From contig JAWQRM010000401.1 in NCBI GenBank assembly GCA_033557675.1, positions 1 to 23,150 of the forward strand: 23,150 nt of DNA. The letters are read 5' to 3'. Origin of the DNA: Coptodactyla brooksi (Eukaryota > Arthropoda > Insecta > Coleoptera > Scarabaeidae). A model generated the notes under the pieces. The model did not search any database. It was not told the origin of the DNA and saw nothing but the letters and a program-made list of their open reading frames with translations. Made by a program: the position numbers and the translations under genes. This document shows, one piece after another, positions 1 to 7,699 of this stretch (position 1 is its first letter; the number at the start of each line of letters is the position of its first letter).

Positions 1-444
1 TTTATTTAAACTTCTTTAAATTTTGTATTTCAAAATGTCCGAACCAGTCACTCCCTATATAATTAATTTGCCAAAAACATTTTTCAAATATATTGTATCC
101 TATTTTCAAGGACTAGGAAAGAAATATTTAAAATAGCCAACTATATAAAATCTTTTTGCGTCGTCTTCTACACAAGAAGATCGCATTCTGTAGGGCTTTA
201 CTTTTTAACTCTTCACCACCAGCCAAAATTAATTTATATTAAATATTAAATTCGTAGTTATTACAGAAAAAACCACGATTCTTTACCATGATCCTATATC
301 AAATATAGAATTGTATTATAACATTTTTTATTCGGCATCATGAAAGCTTGCCAAGTGCAGAAGAACTTAATTAGCACTTCTCCACTGTAGCTGAGGATTC
401 AATAAAGAAGATAAAACCGACCAGCAAAATCTCAACAATATATG
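1..444. other. AT-rich left edge, no supported gene
   Basis: No gene is supported here. A 33-codon plus-strand ORF runs from 35 to 136, but it has no recognisable family and is no longer than chance allows in this DNA. The stretch just before 445 may be further decayed retrotransposon sequence continuing into the next feature. The downstream exons of WDR36 should lie on the minus strand to the left, but I found none in this stretch, so its intron appears to extend past position 1. Confidence 0.4.
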
Positions 445-527
445 TCAAGGATACAAACGAAAGACAACAGTTTCTTTTTATACCCTACTGACAAAGAAGA
501 AATTATAAGAATCATTGCCCAATTAAA
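445..527 (+). mobile_element. non-LTR retrotransposon fragment (pre-RT region)
   Basis: Read in the frame of the ACG codon at 457, this stretch gives NSFFLYPTDKEEIIRIIAQL. That resembles the linker just before the reverse transcriptase palm in LINE ORF2 proteins, where a 'FLxPTDxxEIxxII..LK' pattern precedes the first RT block. The match stops abruptly at 527, where the R repeat begins with CTGACACCC. Only about 25 residues are readable, with stops further upstream, so it is a dead fragment. Family assignment rests on remembered patterns and is moderate at best. Confidence 0.4.
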
Positions 528-1138
528 AAAACTGACACCCTTAAGAGACACCTTAATGATCGTAGATTATAATCAGCTAGTACTTAGATTTAAGACTAGA
601 CTATAACATAACATTCCAAAATACTCTTAATCAAAACAATCAAACACAATTTAAATTGTTAAAATAATGCCACAGAATCGCATGTACCATCCTTTTCTAC
701 ACAACAAACAAAGCTACCTTTTAACACAAATATTGTTATTATAGGCCTCTGAAACAGCCAGTAGAAGTATTATTGACCACCAAAACAAAACAGAAATATT
801 ATGCTTGCGGATACACAATGAATTATTTCTAAAGTAGTACCATCTACAATTATTATTTCAATCTGTTGTACAGAAAAAGTTCGAGAACGAGAGGATTCAA
901 AGTGAGACCAACATTAAACCCAACAGTTAAAGATCCAGTTCTATCTCAATTTCAAAGACTTGGGTAGACCTTCAAAGCTTCTACTTGTGAAGAGAGAAAA
1001 GATGACAGAACAAAACTGTTATTTTTGTTTTCTACTCTGGGTTTGAAGAGCTTTTTATAAATGTACACATACAGGGAATACAAGCACAAATGGAGGAAGG
1101 AGTTAGTAAAAAGAAGAAGTGGATGAAGTTGGTGAATG
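528..1138 (-). repeat. R repeat, left copy (inverted relative to 2976-4386)
   Basis: The reverse complement of this block matches, at roughly 85-90% by eye, segments also present at 2980-3258, 3312-3720 and 3813-4386. Shared landmarks include AACCCAGAGTAGAAAAC, ATTGTAGATGGTACTAC, GATTAAGAGTATTTTGG and GATCATTAAGGTGTCTC. It is one nearly complete unit, but the ~50 bp carrying the hammerhead-like motif in the other copies are missing (junction near 744-752). It lies in the first intron of WDR36. No long ORF is conserved, so the unit looks non-autonomous. Confidence 0.7.
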
Positions 1139-1310
1139 ACTTTTATTTTTATTATTATTGCATTATGACTTGAACTGTAATTTTTTTTCTTCTTGAGTAC
1201 CAATATTGTATTGTATTAACGAATCTGTTGCAGTAATAATAAGAAAATTAGAATATATTAATAATTTTAGTATACAATCATCGTATCTAATCCTTTTTCA
1301 AATAAATTAC

Positions 1311-2253
1311 CTTCTCTAATCCTTAGTAATCTTGCTCCTCCATCGGTCATATCGAAAATCCATAATTTCAAGGTGTTATCTGGTGATGAAGTGATCAACA
1401 ACGGTTCGTCCGGTAAGCAGACCATTCCGGTTACGGCCCCGTCGTGCGCGTTTAGCAACTGAAACGCGACCCTACGTTCCTCCAAATTCCAAAAGACGAC
1501 ATGCCCGCAAACGCTTCCAGTCGCCATTATCGGGTGTCCGTCGGAGCGGAACGACACGGTCGTCACCAGCCCCCAGTCTTGACAAAACTCCATTATGGTT
1601 TTGTCGAAACGCAAATTGTGCAAAATTACTTTCCCCGAAAATAACCCGACGGCTACTACGTCGATCGCCGGCGATTGCTCTATACAAGAAATACCGGAAT
1701 CCCATCCCTTAAAGGTGTAGATCAATTTCGAAGTGTTTATATTCCACAGTTGCATCGTTCCCTGTTCGCTCCCGAACAGAATCTTGTTTATGTACGTCGC
1801 GGGGTGGCATATCGCGGAAATGTGAAACGTTTCGTTACTAAACGTAAGCTCCACGTACAGCGTTTCGTCCTTGATATCCCAAACTTTAACGTTGCTGCCC
1901 TCATCGACCGAAATTAAGTGTGCGCCGAACGGCAACATAAAAACTATAGGTTTCTTGTGGATCCTGTACGTGTGTTTCAATTCGGTACCCCTACGCCAAG
2001 CGTATATCACGTTTTCGCATGCCGTATACACGTGATACGCGTCCGACGCCATGCACGTTATTTCGTTCGGATGTAACCCGCTTACGGTTAATAAGGCAAA
2101 GTGGGATACCGTGTAAGTATGAAAAGACCTCCCCACGCAAGTTACGACCAAATTTTCTTTTCTACTTTTGATGTAACGGACTCGCAAAGGTATGTGGTTG
2201 CTAACGTACCCTAATCCGCGGCACGGCAGAAAGATTTTACTTCCTTCGGGCAT
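1311..2253 (-). CDS. WDR36: WDR36 / UTP21, first coding exon (partial gene)
   Basis: This encodes the N-terminal ~314 residues of WDR36 (yeast Utp21), a WD40 propeller protein of the UTP-B module of the SSU processome, which acts in the nucleolus on pre-18S rRNA. Family signatures are seen in order: GLGYVSNHIP (14-22), TCVGRSFHTY (38-47), then WD-type blade ends VKVWDI (122-127), MQLWNI (167-172), VILHNL (209-214), VVFWNL (252-257) and LKLWIF (295-300). The open frame continues to a stop at 1267, but its last ~13 residues do not fit the family. A consensus donor (GAAG|GTAATT, GT at 1310-1309) explains this, making a phase-1 exon end inside the conserved RxREG. Animal orthologues are about 900 residues, so most of the gene lies left of the window. 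The ATG at 2253 has A at -3 and the protein begins like its orthologues. The exon is much GC-richer (CpG-containing) than its flanks. Confidence 0.9.
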
Positions 2254-2260
2254 TTTTCAT
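2237..2260 (-). promoter_or_regulatory. overlapping uORF at the WDR36 start
   Basis: An ATG at 2260-2258, seven bases upstream of the main start, opens a 7-codon frame that ends at TAA (2239-2237) inside the WDR36 coding region. Its context is weak (T at -3), while the main ATG has A at -3, so leaky scanning would be expected. Whether the mRNA leader includes it depends on the unmapped transcription start. Confidence 0.45.
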
Positions 2261-2325
2261 ACACTCAATAATAATAATATCATTTACAATAATCGCAAAC
2301 GTTATACACCGTTTTTATTGCAGTT

Positions 2326-2430
2326 TGCATTTGAAACCACGTGGGTACACAGATACACATGTAAACATTACATAACCTGAAAGCGCGAAGTGTCAAAAAT
2401 ACGATGACATGTATATATAGGTCGTTTAAT
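2326..2430 (-). promoter_or_regulatory. WDR36 promoter/leader with CACGTG E-box
   Basis: A canonical E-box CACGTG lies at 2338-2343, about 85 bp upstream of the start codon. Myc-type E-boxes near the start site are a known trait of animal ribosome-biogenesis genes, so its presence at a UTP-B gene fits. A TATATATA run lies at about 2411-2418. A TGTCAAAA motif lies near 2392. The block from 2330 to about 2427 recurs at 7531-7622. The transcription start is not determined. Confidence 0.4.
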
Positions 2431-2654
2431 GTAGGTTGCGGCATTTTTGCAAATTTAGAATTTCTTTTTGAAAATCGTTTAATTTTGCGCCCTAACAATT
2501 CATATTGTTCTTCATTCGCATTTAAAGTACGTTTTTAATTGTTAGTTTTCGGTGCGTAAAACATTACGTTAAATAAAATATAACCGGAAAAACTAGTCTT
2601 GACAACGATCAGGGCAATCTGATATATGGTAAAACTTCATGCGTACGTCACGTC

Positions 2655-2689
2655 AACGTCAAAGTGACATTAGCTGTCACTTTGACGTT
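2655..2689. repeat. perfect 15-bp hairpin, 5-nt loop
   Basis: The arms AACGTCAAAGTGACA (2655-2669) and its exact reverse complement (2675-2689) are separated by TTAGC. It lies about 400 bp upstream of the WDR36 start, in otherwise undistinguished AT-rich DNA (2500-2788). The arms hold GTCAAA/TGACA words that also occur near other inferred promoters in the window. Confidence 0.8.
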
Positions 2690-2788
2690 AACTTTTAGTA
2701 AGTTAGCTATTAAATTCGAATTCCAAATAAAATAAAAAAATAAAATAACTATTAAGTTTCTAACGCTAAAATGGTTTTTTTATCTAAC

Positions 2789-2975
2789 TAGAGAAGGTAA
2801 TTTATTTGAAAACTTATTAGATACGATGGTTGTATACTAATATTATTAAATATATTTTAATTTTCTTATTATTACTGCAACAGATTCGTTAATACAATAC
2901 AATATTTATTCGAACTCAAGAAGAAAACAAATTACAGTTCAAGTCATAATACAACAATAATAAAAATAAAACTTT
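2789..2975 (+). pseudogene. inverted copy of the WDR36 exon 1/intron 1 boundary
   Basis: This plus-strand stretch matches, at about 90% by eye, the reverse complement of ~1139-1318. It starts with the last ~8 bases of the WDR36 exon (AGAGAAG), keeps the donor GTAATTTATT, and continues ~170 bp into intron 1 through GCAACAGATTCGTTAATAC. It lies upstream of the WDR36 promoter in opposite orientation and joins directly to R-repeat sequence. The exon part is too short to code. It is best read as a segmental duplication fragment. Confidence 0.8.
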
Positions 2976-3258
2976 TTATTATTACTTTTTCTTAATTGAT
3001 TAAGAGTATTTTGGAATGTTATAGTCTAGACTTAAATCTAAGCGTTAGCTGACTATAATCTAGGATCATTAAGGTGTCTCTTAGGGTGTCAGATGTGTGA
3101 CTTATATTTTGAGTGCCACCAAAGCATCTGCTGGTTTTTGCTGGTCATCTGGATCCTGTGCTGTTTAATTTTTGTACACGTGTGTCTTGAGTTTTTCTAC
3201 TGCGTATTAAATCTGTCCGAAATTATAATGAATAAATTTATTCAGTACAATTTGAAAA
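2976..3258 (+). repeat. R repeat, 3' portion
   Basis: This runs from GATTAAGAGTATTTTGG to AAATTTATTCA. It matches 4085-4380 at about 90% by eye, apart from a ~28-nt block present only in the latter (near 4263-4290). It follows the WDR36-derived piece without a gap. The following 3259-3311 stretch does not recur in the other copies. Confidence 0.75.
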
Positions 3259-3311
3259 TTTTGGAAAAACCAGTTCGCGAAAAATCATGCAATTTATTTG
3301 TCCAGTTGATG

Positions 3312-3720
3312 CCTTTCAAACCCAGAGTAGAAAACAAAAATAACAGTTTTGTTCTATCAACTTTTCTTTGAGATTGAGATAGAACTGCATCTTTAACTGT
3401 TTTGGGTTTTGATGTTGGTCTCGCTTTGAATCCTCTCGTTCTCAAACTTTTTCTGTAGAACGGATTGAAATAATAATTGTAGATGGTACTACTTTAAAAA
3501 TAATTCATTATGTATCTGCAAATTGCCAGGTTTATAATACTTCTGTTTTGTTTTGATGATTAATAATTCGTTTATTAAACTTACAGGTTTCGGCCTAGTT
3601 TTGGGCCATCTTCAGAGCTCTATAATAACAATATTTGTGTTAAGAGATAGTTTGTTTGTTGTGTAGAATAGGATAGTATTTTAATCATGCTTTGATTAAA
3701 ACATGATTAAAACATTCCAA
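3312..3720 (+). repeat. R repeat, 5' portion with ribozyme-like motif
   Basis: This begins with the head of the unit (AACCCAGAGTAGAAAAC) and continues through ATTGTAGATGGTACTAC to a segment with GGTTTCGGCCTAG and CCATCTTCAGAGCTC. The head/tail order here (tail at 2976, then head) implies that units stood in tandem. It is truncated near 3700, where an inverted fragment begins. No protein-coding frame is conserved among copies. Confidence 0.7.
3572..3625 (-). ncRNA. hammerhead-ribozyme-like motif, copy A
   Basis: On the minus strand: stem I strand UUAUAGAGCU (3625-3616), core CUGAAGA (3615-3609; fits CUGANGA), a U, stem II GGCC/GGCC (3607-3604 with 3595-3592), GAAA (3591-3588), a two-pair stem III closed on CU, then GUA at 3584-3582 and AGUUUAAUAA pairing back with stem I. 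Stem I has nine pairs (two of them G-U) around one mismatch. Hammerheads are known from Penelope-like elements and retrozymes, arranged in tandem repeats. The U between the core A and stem II, and the minimal stem III, are deviations that may reduce or abolish cleavage. Confidence 0.4.
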
Positions 3721-3812
3721 AATACTTTTAATCAAACCGTAATTTAAATTGTTTTAAAAAATGCCACAAAATCTCTGAAGATGGCCCAAAATTAGGCCAA
3801 AATCAGCTTAGG
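3700..3812 (-). repeat. R repeat fragment, inverted, with broken ribozyme core
   Basis: This block is inverted relative to its neighbours. AACATTCCAAAATACTTTTAA and the following bases mirror the R tail. CTGAAGATGGCC (3775-3786) and GGCC (3795-3798) mirror the hammerhead-like core. Here the GAAAC after stem II has become AAAAT and the cleavage-site bases appear deleted, so this copy should be inactive. Confidence 0.55.
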
Positions 3813-4386
3813 AATTGAAATAATAATTGTAGATGGTGTTGCTTTAAAAATAATTCATTGTGTATCTGCAAATGGCCAGGTTTATAATACTTCTGTTTTG
3901 TTTTGATTGTCAATAATACTTTTACTGGCTGTTTTTAATTCGTTTATTAAGCTTACTGGTTTCGGCCTAATTTTAAGTCATCTTCAGAGCTCTATAATAA
4001 CAATATTTCTGTTAAGAGGTAGTTTTGTTTGTTGTGTAGAATATGATGTTCTGTGGCATTATTTTAAGAATTTAAATTGTTTAATTGTTTTAATTAAGAG
4101 TATTTTGGAATGTTATGTTATAGTGTAGTCTTAAATCTAAGTGTTGGCTAATTATAATCTGGGATCATTAAGGTGTCTCTGGGGGTGTCAGATGTGTGAC
4201 TTACATTTTGAGTGTCACCAAACCATCTGCTGGTTTTTGCTTGTCATCTGGATTCTGTGCTGTTGCGGGGTCAACTGGTGTGATTTGCTCCTTTATTTTT
4301 TGTATACGTGTGTCTTGAGTTTTTCTATTGCATATTAAATCTGTCTGAAATTATAATGAATAAATTTATTCATTATAATTTGAATG
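3813..4386 (+). repeat. R repeat, most complete right-hand copy
   Basis: This runs from GAATTGAAATAATAATTG to the AATAAATTTATTCATTATAA end, about 570 bp. It contains all blocks seen singly elsewhere: ATTGTAGATGG, the ribozyme-like segment, GTTAAGAGGTAG, AATTAAGAGTATTTTGG, GGGTGTCAGATGTGTGAC and the terminal AT-rich palindrome. No conserved ORF is present. Non-autonomous Penelope-type or retrozyme-like origin is an inference from tandem arrangement plus the motif. Confidence 0.65.
3944..3997 (-). ncRNA. hammerhead-ribozyme-like motif, copy C
   Basis: This has the same layout as copy A: stem I UUAUAGAGCU (3997-3988), CUGAAGA (3987-3981), GAAA (3963-3960), CCAGUA, then AGCUUAAUAA (3953-3944). 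Relative to copy A, a stem I G-U pair is a G-C pair here, which keeps the helix. Stem II is damaged (GACU opposite GGCC). The 370-bp spacing from copy A reflects the tandem units. Confidence 0.35.
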
Positions 4387-4535
4387 AATAAATTATTTAA
4401 CCGTCTGTCAAAAAGGAAAGACTTTGCAAATGTGCATTGACACAACTGCCCCACTATGCCAGATTCCGCTTTCGCTTTAACTTTTCCACTTTTGCGTACT
4501 TGTCCAACACTATTTGTAACTATATTTCTAGCAAT

Positions 4536-4830
4536 AGGATTAAAATTGTACTTCGAACAAGATAATTTTAATAGAATTCTTGCAGTTCAAGTTTTTTTTT
4601 TATGTCACGCTAACAATCAGATATGAACATTGTTTGTCCCAATTTCATGACAATTCCAAATAATATTTTACAATAAAAATATAAGATTCGTTTTTTCTTA
4701 AATACTTCCAAAAATAAACAATTGTCTAATATGCTTACTTATTTCAGGTTGCTGCAAAAGTAATTTCGGTTTTCCCAAATGCATGGCTTTAGTATTTGTT
4801 TTAATGACTTTGAATGAGATAATTGTAATA
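4536..4830 (+). repeat. S repeat, copy 1
   Basis: This is the first of several copies of a ~250-300 bp unit. Landmarks are GTTCAAG followed by poly-T, CACGCTAACAATCAGATATG, TACTTCCAAAAATAAACAATTG, and an end with CAGGTTGCTGCAAAAGTAAT. The last block looks like a mariner (irritans-type) terminal inverted repeat, so the unit probably contains a mariner end plus flanking DNA that was multiplied together. No ORF is conserved. The preceding 4390-4535 resembles 5560-5648. Confidence 0.65.
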
Positions 4831-4837
4831 AAATTTT

Positions 4838-5083
4838 TACAGTTCAATGTTAACTTTTTTATGTCACGCTAACAATCAGATATGAATATTGTTTATGTCA
4901 CACTTTGACATGACAATTCAAAACAACATTTTACAACAAAAGCAGAAGATTCATTCTTTCTTAATATACTTCCAAAAATAAACAATTGTCTAATATATAT
5001 CAAGTTGCTGCAAAAGTAATTTCAGTTTTCCCAAACACATGGCTCTTTAGTAATTTTTTGAATGACTCCTGTCAAGGAAATGA
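4838..5083 (+). repeat. S repeat, copy 2
   Basis: This follows copy 1 almost head to tail and shares CACGCTAACAATCAGATATG, AACAATTGTCTAATATATA, CAAGTTGCTGCAAAAGTAAT and CTCCTGTCAAGGAAATGA. It ends where a separate mariner inserted at the TA at 5084-5085. Confidence 0.65.
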
Positions 5084-5085
5084 TA

Positions 5086-5502
5086 TTAGGTTCTTCGGAA
5101 AGTAATTTCGTTTTTTTTTGTGAAAATGAAGTGCATTTTTCTTAAAGAGTATAAATATATTAATTATGTAATTACATATTCACCATTTTGGTCCAACACC
5201 TTTTGCCATTTTTCTTGCCCAAGTCATTTCTGACGGCTTCATTTGAAATAAAGGTTTTGGCGTCAAAAAAAATTGTAAAGACCGAAATAAGTAATAATGG
5301 GAAGGTGCCAGATCTGGAGAATATAACAGGTGTAGTACTACATCCCATCCAAGCTGTAAAAGCTTTTGGCGACTTACCAAACTAGTATTCTCCCAAAAAT
5401 TTTGAAAAGAACTTCCAAAAATTTTGCAAACTTGCAAAACATTTTGCAAACTTTTGCAAAAAATTGTGCAAACCAGTTTTGATTACTTTCCGAACCACCC
5501 AA
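5086..5502 (-). mobile_element. internally deleted mariner with transposase C-terminus
   Basis: The ends TTAGGTTCTTCGGAAAGTAA (left) and, on the other strand, TTGGGTGGTTCGGAAAGTAA (right) are mariner-type terminal inverted repeats, flanked by TA at 5084-5085 and 5503-5504. At ~417 bp the element lacks most of the usual ~1.3 kb. The minus-strand ORF (5449-5180) keeps the DD34D third-aspartate region as LLYSPDLAPSHYYLF. The catalytic Asp expected after APS is His (codon 5299-5297). A frameshift follows, after which WQKVLDQNGEYVIT ends at TAA 5164-5166. The element cannot encode an active enzyme. Four TTTGCAAA-like words at 5420-5465 fill the deleted centre. Confidence 0.85.
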
Positions 5503-5504
5503 TA

Positions 5505-5942
5505 ATTGTAAATGGTACTACTTTACAAATAATGTTGGACAAGCATTGTTCAAAAACACCTTTGTTAAAAAGCAAAGACTTTTTGCAAATGTGCTTTGAC
5601 ACACCTCCACTACATCAGACTCCAACACTATTTGTAACTAAATTTCTAACAATAGGATTAAGATTGCACTTTGGACAAGATAATTTAAATAAAATACTTG
5701 CAGTTCAAGGCTATTTTTTTATGTTATGCTAACGATCAGATATGAATATTATTTCAGTCCCACTTCGACATTACAATTTAAAACAACATTATACAACAAA
5801 ACTGGAAGATTCATTCTTTCTTAATATACTTCCAAAAGTAAAAGATTGTCTAATATATATCAGGTGGCTGCAAAGGTATTTTAGGTTTTCCCAAACACAT
5901 GCCTTTAGTAATTTTTTTAAATAACTCCTGTTAAGGAAATGG
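5505..5942 (+). repeat. S repeat, copy 3, with flanking repeat DNA
   Basis: After the mariner come AATTGTAAATGGTACTAC, resembling the R head, and then bases matching 4420-4620 (AAAGACTTT, AATGTGCTTTGACACA, CCAACACTATTTGTAACTA). The S unit proper starts near 5649. It repeats the CTAACGATCAGATATGAATA, GCTGCAAAGG and CTCCTGTTAAGGAAATG landmarks. An open frame at 5424-5732 crosses the mariner boundary and is not a conserved gene. Confidence 0.6.
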
Positions 5943-5951
5943 TTTTAATAA

Positions 5952-6185
5952 ACGGTCATGCTAACAATCAAAGATGAATATTATTTATGTCCCACTTCGT
6001 CATTACAATTTAAAATAACAGTTTACAACAACAATAGAAGATTCATACTTTCTTAATACACTTTCAAAAATAAAGGTTTGTCTAATATACCTATATCAGA
6101 TTGCTGCAAAAGTATTTTAGATTTTCCCAAACACATGCCTTTAGTACTTTTTTAAATGACCCCTATTAAGGAAATGATTTATTTC
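5952..6185 (+). repeat. S repeat, copy 4
   Basis: This is a further head-to-tail copy: CATGCTAACAATCAAAGATG, AGATTCATACTTTCTTAATA, CAGATTGCTGCAAAAGTATT and CCCCTATTAAGGAAATGATT. It is somewhat more diverged than copies 2 and 3. The following ~100 bp (6186-6290) show no clear homology. Confidence 0.6.
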
Positions 6186-6289
6186 TTTTGGCATTTTCTA
6201 GCAGCCTCTTTTCTCTTCCTTTCAAGGAAGTAGCCTGCCCGTAACTTTGGAACGTCAGCTGTCAGAATACACAGGTGCCCAATAGACAT

Positions 6290-7396
6290 TGCCAAAAGCT
6301 CGGATTCGTTAAAAGCTTTGATTTTTGGGTTCTCCATGAATGAGATTTATTTATTCTCATGACCAGTTGTTATTCAGTTATCTGAATAACAACTGGTCAT
6401 GAGAAATGGATACAATAATATTAAACGAAAAATATCGCGGATCGAAAAAAATGAACCCACAATTCATATCGAAAGCTGGATAAAGCTGAGTAAAAAGCAC
6501 TGCTCACCAACCATCTCTTAACAGTAACAACTGAAATTTAATTGAAACTAGAGTCATCAAATTCATTTTTCAACCATCAACAGATATTGGTAGAAGGTTG
6601 GATTTGTTAAAATGTTCGATTTTTGGGTTCTCCATGAATGAAATCCATTTAAGGCATCAACATCTGCGATTTGCACCTCAAACGCAATGAAAATGATTCA
6701 TTTTTGATGATCAGAAATGCATACAATAACATTAATCGAAAAAGATCGTGAAGCAAACATGATGAACCCACAATTCTTATCGAAAGCTGAATGCATGAAA
6801 GGAAGGTCATGATGACATTTTGGTGGGTTTACAAAGGTGTTGTACATTTTGAGCTGCTTCCAAGGAACCAAACGATTAATTCAGATGTGTACTATAAACT
6901 CCTAAGCAAATTAAACGAAGCAATCAAAGAAAAAGTCCAGAATTGTCAAATTGTAGAGGAATTATATTTCACCATGACAATGGTAGACCATGCACATCTT
7001 TTGAAACGAATGACAACTGGTGATGAGATATGGATTATTTACAATAACATTAATCGAAAAAGATCGTGGAACAAATATGATGAACCCACAATTCATATCG
7101 AAAGATGAATGCATTAAAAGAAGGTCATGATGACATTTTGGTTGGATTACAAAGGTGTTGTACATTTTGAGGTGCTCCCAAGGAACCAAAAGTTTAATTC
7201 AGATGTGCACTGCAAACTACTAATGAAATTAAATGAAGCAACCAAAGAAAAATCTCCAGAATTAGCAAATCCTAAAGGAAAAATCAAATCAAAAATTGCA
7301 CTTGCTTCTATTCTTTGCTGATAAGGACCAGGTGTTTTATTAACTTGGAATGAAAAATGTTATGGAACAAAATACAAAATATATAATGGATTAAAT
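6290..7396 (+). pseudogene. tandem broken mariner transposase fragments
   Basis: Plus-strand pieces of a DD34D mariner transposase occur in order with repetition. They include a WVLHE-like piece (6330 and 6630), ICDLHLKRNENDSFL (about 6665-6710), NNINRKRS, then KVMMTFWWVYKGVVHFELLP (6806 on) and, after a frameshift, IIFHHDNGRPCTS (second-Asp motif, about 6962-7003). This fuses directly to LKRMTTGDEIW (first-Asp motif, about 7009-7034). From there the transposase restarts: NNINRKRSW, KVMMTFWLDYKGVVHFEVLP (about 7120-7180), and a C-terminal VMEQNTKYIMD ending near 7394. The order shows a partial tandem duplication. Frameshifts and stops abound. I saw no terminal inverted repeats. Confidence 0.8.
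6354..6405. repeat. perfect 24-bp hairpin, 4-nt loop
   Basis: The left arm 6354-6377 and right arm 6382-6405 are exact reverse complements around TTAT. The right arm ends in ACTGGTCATGAGAA, which is transposase coding sequence (the TGDEK region with the Asp codon changed to CAT). The left arm is its mirror image and has no counterpart in the sister copy at 6640-6715. It therefore looks like a snap-back duplication. Confidence 0.9.
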
Positions 7397-7476
7397 ATTT
7401 CATCTGTTGTATAACAATCGCGTTTTATTTCATATAAGAAAAAATTTCATAGTTTCCCTAAGAAATTTTCAAAACA

Positions 7477-7522
7477 TTGCAATGACATTTCTTCTTGAAA
7501 TGTCAACGAACTGTCATTGCAA
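7477..7522. repeat. nested alternative hairpins
   Basis: The outer arms TTGCAATGACA (7477-7487) and TGTCATTGCAA (7512-7522) enclose an inner hairpin GACATTTC-TTCTT-GAAATGTC (7484-7504). The two share bases, so only one can form at a time. It lies just before the duplicated WDR36 promoter block. Confidence 0.75.
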
Positions 7523-7530
7523 CGTTTTCG

Positions 7531-7622
7531 TTTGAAACCACGTGGGTACGCAGATGTAAACATTACATAACCTGCAATTTGGATGTGTCAAAAATTTGGT
7601 GACATTTATATACAGGTGGTTT
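7531..7622. repeat. second copy of the WDR36 promoter block
   Basis: TTTGAAACCACGTGGGTAC, GTAAACATTACATAACCTG, GTGTCAAAAAT and GTGACAT..TATATA.AGG repeat in the same order and orientation as 2330-2427, with a few small indels. The E-box CACGTG is kept at 7539-7544. There is no WDR36 coding sequence next to it. It is either a segmental duplicate or part of a dispersed repeat that WDR36 uses as its promoter. Confidence 0.75.
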
Positions 7623-7699
7623 ATATGAAACTTTTAAAAATCTGATAAACCATTTTACTGTACAATTCAAATTATTTTTTAATCTTGTGGTTTTTGTTT

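Noticed and set aside
1267..1310. WDR36 terminating at the stop codon at 1267
   Set aside because: The last residues do not resemble the family and a consensus donor lies exactly where conservation ends, so the stop is intronic rather than a truncation.
1472..1917. Minus- and plus-strand ORFs within 1472-1917
   Set aside because: Both lie inside the WDR36 exon in other frames; the exon's GC content keeps these frames free of stops.
5424..5732. 102-codon plus ORF with a motif (IIVNGTTLQIML) reminiscent of P4-ATPase segments
   Set aside because: It crosses a mariner boundary and continues in repeat DNA. The same words occur in other frames in the R and S repeats, so the resemblance is accidental.
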